NCBI GenBank assembly: GCA_964537685.1
Contig: CAZICM010000008.1
Coordinates: 62,001-126,000 of the forward strand
DNA length: 64,000 nt
Direction: 5' to 3'
DNA from: CAZICM01 sp964537685
Lineage (GTDB): Bacteria; Myxococcota_A; Polyangia; Polyangiales; Polyangiaceae
Part shown: piece after piece, positions 58,385 through 64,000 of the stretch
Position numbering within the stretch: the stretch's first letter is position 1
Layout of the letters: every line of letters starts with the position of its first letter
Position numbers and translations under genes: made by a program
Notes under the pieces: model-generated
What the model saw: the letters and a program-made list of their open reading frames with translations, nothing else
Databases searched by the model: none
What the model was told of the DNA's origin: nothing

Positions 58385-60022
58385 TCATCCCCTGCCCCGC
58401 CGAACCCGCCGCTTTAGCGCATCTGTCACCAGGCGCAGCTCTTCGCACCGGACCAGCCAGGCCAGTCCGGCAAAAGCCACGGTGAACGCCAACATGCCTA
58501 TCGCCGCGGGCGCTATCCGTCCCCATCCTTGCGATGCCACACTCCCCGTCATCAGCGAGAGCGTCCAACGGGATACCACGACAGCCCCAACACAGGCCAG
58601 CGCCGTACGGGCCACCGATCGGCCTATTTCAAAGATCCGAAGCGTGGGCAGTTCGCGACCAAGAAGGCCCCATAGAAAGGCCGTCTGAACCAGATTCGCA
58701 AGCGAATACGCAAGGCTTACGCCCGCGTGGCCCAATGGATCGCGCAGCCACAGCGATGCCCCAATAAAAACCGCGAGGTTGAGACCGCTGCTGATGGCAG
58801 GGGTGCGGGTGTCTCCACAGGCAAAGTAGACAGGCAGAAGCTGCCTCATCGCGGCCACGCACCCCAATCCCAAGGCTTGTCCAAAAAGCGCCGAGGCGGT
58901 CTCGGCGGCCGCAAATGCATGGAATTCGCCGCGCTGAAAGACGGCCACGACAATGGGGTGGGCCAGTGCCGTGAGCAGGGCTGTGCAGGGTAGCGCGATA
59001 AAGAGCGCAAGCCGCATGCTGTGGGCATAGGTTTTCGATGCTTCTTCTCTTTCCCCCGCCGCCGCTAGGCTCGCAAGGGAGGGGAGCGTCGCCGTGGATA
59101 GCGCAAGAATAAAGATGCCTTGGGGAAGCGCACATAGTCTCATGGCCCATGTAAAATAGCTTTGGGCTCCCTCGCCTAGGCCCGAGAGCAGTCTCCGCGC
59201 CGATGCGATGTTGATAAAATAAATGCTCATCCCCAAGAGCATAGGGAGCATGCGCCGCATCACTTCCCGGACTTTGGGGTGAAAGGGTTGCCATCGGGGA
59301 GTTCGTAGGTATCCAATGGAGCGGAGCGAAGGCCATTGGGAGATGACTTGCAGGGCGCCTCCAAGCAATGCTCCAAATGAGAGGGCAAGTGCTGGATCAA
59401 GCCCCCGATTGCTCAGCCATGGGGGAGCCACAAGAGCGGCCCCTATCATCGCGATATTGATAAGGGCAGGACTAAAGGCCGAGACGGCAAAGCGGCGGTG
59501 GCTGTTGAGGGCTCCCATGGCCAGGGCGGAGCTTCCTGCAAAACAGATAAATGCAAAGACGCTGCGGGTGAGGGTGACGGTGCGTTCGAATTGTCCAGGC
59601 TGAGCATGGAATCCGGCCGCGAAGAGTTCGCAGAGCGCCGGGGCGAACAGCATGCCCGCGGCGCTTACGGCCAAGAGCAGCACGAAAAATAGTCCGTGAA
59701 GCGCGCGATAAAACGATCGGGCGGCTTCGTCGCCTTCTTTTTCGCGGACTTCGGCGAGGACGGGCATCACGGCGCTGGTGACCGCGCCTTCCGCCAAGAG
59801 CTGCCGGAGCGCGTTGGGTATGGCGAAAGCGACAAAAAAAGCATCGGTCGCGGCCTGCGTAAACAGCGTCGCGATGGCGATATCGCGGGCGAGGCCGAGC
59901 ACGCGCGAGAGAAGTGTTCCCGCCGCGACAATGGCCGCGCGGAGGGCGATTGCGGCCCGGTCTGCGATTCCCGCGGAGTTTCGGGATGTTTTGGGAGGCG
60001 GGGCGGGTTCGGCGGGGCTCAC
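58385..60022 (-). CDS. murJ: Lipid II flippase MurJ (MviN)
   Basis: 545 residues with about 14 membrane helices, normal for the family. Flips the peptidoglycan precursor lipid II to the periplasm. Typical sequence: LLSRVLGLARDIAIATLFTQAATDAFFVAFAIPNALRQLLAEGA, VMPVLAEVREKEG, and CGDTRTPAISSGLNLAV, with the charged residues of the central cavity retained. It is divergent from murF, so both may share a control region at 60023-60140. The C-terminal part (58551-58631) has a degraded duplicate at 50397-50477. Confidence 0.95.
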   Translation of the reverse strand: MSPAEPAPPPKTSRNSAGIADRAAIALRAAIVAAGTLLSRVLGLARDIAIATLFTQAATDAFFVAFAIPNALRQLLAEGAVTSAVMPVLAEVREKEGDEAARSFYRALHGLFFVLLLAVSAAGMLFAPALCELFAAGFHAQPGQFERTVTLTRSVFAFICFAGSSALAMGALNSHRRFAVSAFSPALINIAMIGAALVAPPWLSNRGLDPALALSFGALLGGALQVISQWPSLRSIGYLRTPRWQPFHPKVREVMRRMLPMLLGMSIYFINIASARRLLSGLGEGAQSYFTWAMRLCALPQGIFILALSTATLPSLASLAAAGEREEASKTYAHSMRLALFIALPCTALLTALAHPIVVAVFQRGEFHAFAAAETASALFGQALGLGCVAAMRQLLPVYFACGDTRTPAISSGLNLAVFIGASLWLRDPLGHAGVSLAYSLANLVQTAFLWGLLGRELPTLRIFEIGRSVARTALACVGAVVVSRWTLSLMTGSVASQGWGRIAPAAIGMLAFTVAFAGLAWLVRCEELRLVTDALKRRVRRGRG

Positions 60023-60140
60023 CTTTTGGAGCGGCTATCACATATAGAGCGCGAAGGTCCAATAAAGTGTTGGCCCGCGCCCGTTTACGCTCTACAATGG
60101 CGTCCTCGTTGGCCTTTTTGCGCTGTGTTCGGGAATTGAG

Positions 60141-61481
60141 ATGATCGCCTGGCCTTCTGTGTCTGAATTGCTTGCGTTGATCGGGGCGTCTTTTGTTCCG
60201 GAAGTGCCGGATTTTATTGCCGGAGTGAACGCGGATTCGAGAGCGATCGCGCCTGGAGAAATGTTCGTGGCGCTGGCCGGGGATACATTGGATGGGCATG
60301 CCTTTGTGAGCGAGGCGCTTTCAAAGGGTGCCGCGGCGGCCGTGGTTTGCCGGGACTGGCCCGCTCAAGATGCCGACCCGCGCCGCATATGGCGAGTGGA
60401 TTCGCCGCTTGCCGCGTATCAGCAGCTTGCCGCGCGAAGGCGCCGTCAATTCTCGATGCCGCTCGTTGGGGTGACAGGTTCGGTGGGCAAGACGACCACC
60501 AAGGAGATTCTCCGCGCCGCGCTTTCTACGGCCGGCCCGACGCTGTACACGCCGGGCAATGCCAATCATGAAACCGGTGTCCCAAAAGCTTTGTTGAATC
60601 TGCGCGAGGAGCACCGCTTTGCCGTCATTGAAATGGGTATGCGGGGGCCGGGGCAAATTCGGGAGCTCGCCGAGATTGCAAGGCCGGATATTGGCGTCAT
60701 TACCAATGCGGGCACGGCGCATATTGGGCTTCTGGGCTCGCAAGAGGCTATCGCGCGGGCCAAATGCGAGCTGCTCGAAGGTCTGTCTCCAGAGGGTGTC
60801 GCGATTCTCAATGCGGAAGATGCGTTGCTTCAGAAGACCGCGGCCTCGGTGTGGACAGGGCAATCGCTCTCTTTTGGTTTGGGCCGGGGGGATATTTGTG
60901 GGCGGCTTTGGCCGGATGGGCGCTTGGAGGTCGATGGGCATTTCTTTCAGCTTTGTTTGCCTGGAGCGCATAATGCGCGCAATTTCTTGGCCGCGCTGGC
61001 GGTGGCGAGGGTATTGGGTATCCCTTGGAGCGGGCTGGAACATCTTTCGATCGAATTACCCCGGGGACGCGCTCGCCGTCATTTCTTGGAGCCGGGTATC
61101 ACGCTGCTGGATGAAACCTACAATGCCGGTCTGGAATCGATGCTTGCCGCGCTGGATCTTCTCGCGGAGGAGCCGGGCCGGAGGCGTATCGCGGTGATCG
61201 GCGCGATGAAAGAGCTCGGGGACTACAGCGAGGCGTTTCATCATCGGGTTGGGGCGCACATCGCGGCTTTGAAACTCGATGCCTTATGGCTATTGGGCTA
61301 TGGGTCCGAAATGGATGCCTTGGCCGGCGGCGCGGGCACAACGCCTATGCGGCGCTGTTCGGAGCATCAAGAACTGCTGGAGCAGCTTCGCGCCGAGCTT
61401 CGGGAGGGGGATTGCGTGCTCTTTAAGGCATCCCGGGCGGTTGCGCTGGATCTTGTTGTGGATGCCCTGCTCAAACGCTAA
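60141..61481 (+). CDS. murF: UDP-N-acetylmuramoyl-tripeptide-D-alanyl-D-alanine ligase
   Basis: 446 residues. Adds D-Ala-D-Ala to the UDP-MurNAc-tripeptide in the cytoplasm. Mur ligase order is complete: N-terminal substrate domain with VNADSRAIAPGEMFVALAG, ATP-binding GVTGSVGKTTTKE, GNANHETGVP, AVIEMGMRGPGQI, ITNAGTAHIG and, in the C-terminal domain, LLDETYNAGLESMLAALDLL. The start is an ATG at 60141. It is followed 79 nt later by murD on the same strand, a partial version of the usual dcw cluster order, with other dcw genes outside the window or elsewhere. Confidence 0.95.
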   Translation: MIAWPSVSELLALIGASFVPEVPDFIAGVNADSRAIAPGEMFVALAGDTLDGHAFVSEALSKGAAAAVVCRDWPAQDADPRRIWRVDSPLAAYQQLAARRRRQFSMPLVGVTGSVGKTTTKEILRAALSTAGPTLYTPGNANHETGVPKALLNLREEHRFAVIEMGMRGPGQIRELAEIARPDIGVITNAGTAHIGLLGSQEAIARAKCELLEGLSPEGVAILNAEDALLQKTAASVWTGQSLSFGLGRGDICGRLWPDGRLEVDGHFFQLCLPGAHNARNFLAALAVARVLGIPWSGLEHLSIELPRGRARRHFLEPGITLLDETYNAGLESMLAALDLLAEEPGRRRIAVIGAMKELGDYSEAFHHRVGAHIAALKLDALWLLGYGSEMDALAGGAGTTPMRRCSEHQELLEQLRAELREGDCVLFKASRAVALDLVVDALLKR

Positions 61482-61560
61482 GAATAGCGCACCGGCATTT
61501 CGTTGATGATATTTATTGTCTTTGCGCCTTTGGCTCGCCGTGTTAGGGAGTTCGCTCTCT

Positions 61561-62922
61561 ATGCCGCTTTTCCCTTCGCAAGATGAGCTTTGGGCCGAAC
61601 TCCGCCGGGATACATTTCTTATCGTCGGATTCTCTCCGCTGACAGGCTTTGCCGCGGCACAGCTCCTGGAACGCAAAGGGGTTCGCTATAAAATTTCGGA
61701 TTGCGCGTCTCGAAGCGCTATCGCCCCGCTGCTCGCCCGCCTTCGGGTCGCCGAGGACGATGTGTTTTCAGGCAGCCAAGATCCAGGGCAGCTTCAGGGC
61801 ATCACCAAGGTGTTGTTATCGCCCGGGGTTCCGCGGAGCATTCCTTTGATTGCCGAGGCCCTGCGGCGCGGTATTCCTGTATGGACCGATATCGATTTTC
61901 TATATCCGTTTGCCGCGCATAAACGCTTTATCGCGATTACAGGCACCGACGGCAAGACAACGACGACCGCGCTCACAGGCGAATTGCTGCGATCGGTGGG
62001 GCCGGTGGTGGTGGCGGGGAATATCGGCGTTCCGGTCCTCGCAGCCTATGATGAGATTCTAGCCGCGAATTGGGTCGTTTTAGAGCTGTCCAGCTTTATG
62101 CTCGAGGACCTCGCTTGTTTTCGGCCCAATCTTGGAGCGCTTTTAAATATTGGCGAAGACCACGTCGATCGCTATCCATCGCTTCGCGAATATGCCGAGG
62201 CCAAATTCAATTTGGTCAAGCATTGCGGGACGGAAAATATCCTGGTTAAAAACGCCGACGATCCTATCCTCGCCAACTTCTCGCCCAAAAATGTCTCGAT
62301 CCGGACTTTTTCAAAGAGCGACCCTTCAGCGGATAGCTTTTACCGCGACGGGATGCTGCATGTTCTGGGATGGACATTCCCCCGATCTGAATGTCTTTTG
62401 GCAGGACAGCAGAATACCGGCAATATCCTTGTGGCTTGCACGCTTGCGAAGGAGGCGGGGGCGAGCCCAGAAGCCATGGCCGCCGTGTTGCGTTCCTTTC
62501 GTGGCTTGCCTCACCGGATGGAGCATGTCGGGTGTTTTGGGGGAATCGACGTCTACAATGATTCCAAGGCGACCACCGTTCACGCGGTTGACGCGGCGCT
62601 CCGTAACTTCCCGGCAAATGTGGTGCTTATTCTGGGCGGCCGGGATAAAGGTCTTGACTTTTCAGGGTTACGGGTTCATGCCCCGCGGCTTCGGCGTTTG
62701 ATTGGCTATGGGGAGTGCGGAGAGAAACTGCTCGGCGTATTGGGTCTTGACAACGCGCTTTATGCCTATCCCTTTGAAGAGGCGGTGCGGCTTGGCGCGG
62801 AATCGTGCCGGCCGGGCGATGTATTGCTCCTATCACCGGGCTGTGTGAGCTGGGATCAATACCCAAACTACGAAGTGCGGGGCGAAATTTTTAAGCGGGT
62901 CGCGCGAGCATGCTTGGCATAA
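61561..62922 (+). CDS. murD: UDP-N-acetylmuramoylalanine-D-glutamate ligase
   Basis: 453 residues from the ATG at 61561, which has AGGGAG about 9 nt before; the frame is open to 61516. Adds D-Glu to UDP-MurNAc-L-Ala. Motifs: N-terminal Rossmann-like LIVGFSPLTGFAAAQLLERKG, ATP-binding ITGTDGKTTTTAL, GNIGVP, VLELSSFMLEDL, NIGEDHVDRYPSLREYAEAK (the carbamylated Lys region), GLPHRMEHVG, YNDSKATTVHAVDAAL and LILGGRDKGLDF, all normal for MurD. Second gene of a murF-murD pair. Confidence 0.95.
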   Translation: MPLFPSQDELWAELRRDTFLIVGFSPLTGFAAAQLLERKGVRYKISDCASRSAIAPLLARLRVAEDDVFSGSQDPGQLQGITKVLLSPGVPRSIPLIAEALRRGIPVWTDIDFLYPFAAHKRFIAITGTDGKTTTTALTGELLRSVGPVVVAGNIGVPVLAAYDEILAANWVVLELSSFMLEDLACFRPNLGALLNIGEDHVDRYPSLREYAEAKFNLVKHCGTENILVKNADDPILANFSPKNVSIRTFSKSDPSADSFYRDGMLHVLGWTFPRSECLLAGQQNTGNILVACTLAKEAGASPEAMAAVLRSFRGLPHRMEHVGCFGGIDVYNDSKATTVHAVDAALRNFPANVVLILGGRDKGLDFSGLRVHAPRLRRLIGYGECGEKLLGVLGLDNALYAYPFEEAVRLGAESCRPGDVLLLSPGCVSWDQYPNYEVRGEIFKRVARACLA

Positions 62923-62970
62923 GCTGGGAACGCGGATAGAGTGCGCGCCGGGCACACGCAAGGGAAGGAC

Positions 62971-64000
62971 ATGCACAGAATGGACTCGATCGAAACCCAA
63001 AGCTTGGAAGCGCGGCCGGTACGCTTTGCGCCGCCGCCGGAGTTGGTATCGCGCACGGAAAGAACGCGCCCTTTAGATCCTGGCACGCCACTCAAGCGCA
63101 TTTCCTTGGAGCTTAGCCGTCAGTGCAATCTGCGTTGTGTCTACTGTTATACGAGCGCCACGGGCGCGCCCAGAACCGGCCTCACCGATCCTGAAATCCG
63201 CGCGATTATCGATGAAGCCGTGGCTTGCGGAGCCCGGGCCGTGTCGATTGTCGCGGGCGGCGAGTCGTTGCTGCGCCACTCGATTCTCGTCGATGATGAT
63301 TCGTGTATTGATTACGCCAACAAACAGGGTTGCTATACCTATCTCTACACCAATTGCACGCTGGTCGACGCTTCCGCGGCGGAGTGGCTGAAGACACGCG
63401 ATGTAAGTGTCATCGGCAAATTCAACAGTTTGAGAGACGATGTTCAAGATGCGCTCGCGGGCATTGCGGGCAGCGCGCGCCGCATTAAACGAGGCGTGGA
63501 TGCCCTGCTCAACGTGGGTCTCGCCGACGCGAAAGCCCCGAGATTTGCGCTTGAAACGGTGATCTGCCGTCAGAACTACGACGAAATGCCCGAGATGTGG
63601 CGCTGGATGCGCAGCCGCTCGATCATCCCTGAAGTGGAGCTGCCCACCATGCACGGCCGCGCGGCAGAAAACCAAGATTCGCTTTATTTTAACGAGGACG
63701 AGGCGTCGGAGAAGTACCGTGTGCTGTTTGAAGAGCTGCTCGCGATTGATAGAAGCGAATTTGGATACACCTGGGTTCCTCATCCGCCTTTTGCGGCGGG
63801 CTCCTGCCAGCTTTATTACTCGAATTGCTACATCAACGATCGGGGCGGTGTGCAGCCTTGCGCCGGGGTGACCCGTGAATATGGGCTATTGCGCGTGGGC
63901 TCGAATGGCGACGCGGGCCAGCCTCTTTCGGAGATCGTGACAAGCGCCGAATTTCTGAAGCTGCGCCGTATCAACGAACTGATCACGGGCGCCTGCCTGA
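62971..64000 (+). CDS. Radical SAM protein with SPASM-like C-terminus (partial, continues beyond right edge)
   Basis: Read directly from the plus strand: an ATG at 62971 with AAGGGAAGGA just before opens a frame of 343 codons to the end of the window. After about 45 residues comes LSRQCNLRCVYCY, the CxxxCxxC iron-sulfur motif, then VSIVAGGESLL (the GGE motif), and TYLYTNCTLVD. Further on there are Cys residues in FAAGSCQLYYSNCYINDRGGVQPCAGV and ITGACL, the pattern of SPASM/twitch auxiliary-cluster domains. SPASM radical SAM proteins often modify peptides or carry out cofactor and sugar chemistry; the substrate cannot be told and no RiPP precursor is seen nearby. It is 48 nt downstream of murD on the same strand. 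Confidence 0.88.
   Translation, partial: MHRMDSIETQSLEARPVRFAPPPELVSRTERTRPLDPGTPLKRISLELSRQCNLRCVYCYTSATGAPRTGLTDPEIRAIIDEAVACGARAVSIVAGGESLLRHSILVDDDSCIDYANKQGCYTYLYTNCTLVDASAAEWLKTRDVSVIGKFNSLRDDVQDALAGIAGSARRIKRGVDALLNVGLADAKAPRFALETVICRQNYDEMPEMWRWMRSRSIIPEVELPTMHGRAAENQDSLYFNEDEASEKYRVLFEELLAIDRSEFGYTWVPHPPFAAGSCQLYYSNCYINDRGGVQPCAGVTREYGLLRVGSNGDAGQPLSEIVTSAEFLKLRRINELITGACL

Noticed and set aside
1..64000. tRNA, rRNA, prophage or insertion-sequence content
   Set aside because: Looked for conserved tRNA arms, transposase motifs, terminal inverted repeats, integrase and phage structural genes by eye; none was convincing.

Overview
The window looks like a chromosomal segment of a myxobacterium-like deltaproteobacterium (Myxococcota, probably Polyangiales). 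The evidence is moderately high GC, lipoproteins with long Ser/Gly-rich linkers behind a lipobox, a membrane-anchored Ser/Thr kinase, TPR-PEGA and glycine-rich surface proteins, and a MopE-like Cys motif ahead of a beta-propeller. A run of exactly 100 N at 38626-38725 marks a scaffold gap, so this is a draft assembly or a metagenome bin.

1-31.8 kb is mostly ordinary. It starts with the N-terminal part of a VgrG spike (cut by the left edge), then a four-gene minus-strand operon (membrane-anchored trypsin-like protease, anchored substrate-binding-like protein, two small proteins). Next come uvrC, a Ser/Thr kinase, a VanW-domain protein, an ATPase plus PD-(D/E)XK-like pair, a DUF2007-like protein, coaBC coupled to a CPBP protease, yebC, a TPR-PEGA protein and a glycine-rich lipoprotein. 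From 19.6 to 31.8 kb there is an envelope-glycan region: a flippase-like protein, a sugar-nucleotide epimerase, a GT2 polyprenyl-phosphate glycosyltransferase, a DUF2079 protein, two SMR-like small transporters, a methyltransferase, a large membrane protein, gmd and a membrane sulfatase. A decayed Uma2 gene sits among them.

31.9-58.4 kb is an accessory island dense in conflict-type genes. It holds a GHKL ATPase fused to a PD-(D/E)XK-like tail, a small protein plus HEPN pair, an AAA plus PD-(D/E)XK fusion, an HNH / lipoprotein-nuclease toxin / putative immunity operon, and two tandem AAA-ATPase-like plus PD-(D/E)XK genes that are mosaics of identical and divergent blocks. It also holds a minus-strand operon of two large unfamiliar proteins, one with a peptidoglycan-binding domain.

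The island is built around a direct segmental duplication. Each copy contains a conserved leader, an array of ~43-bp noncoding tandem repeats, a 295-aa coiled-coil protein, a bacterial neprosin-family lipoprotein and a Cys-rich lipoprotein. Copy 1 (about 38438-44784) has intact genes but has gained the toxin operon. Copy 2 (about 55490-58316) keeps the array and coiled-coil gene, while both lipoprotein genes are broken. An 81-bp stray piece of murJ at 50397-50477 marks a likely duplication breakpoint. The repeat-array plus coiled-coil unit is the best candidate here for an undescribed system; its function is unknown.

58.4-64 kb returns to core genes: murJ, divergent from murF and murD, then a radical SAM/SPASM-type protein cut by the right edge. 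No tRNA, rRNA, canonical CRISPR array or insertion sequence was recognised.
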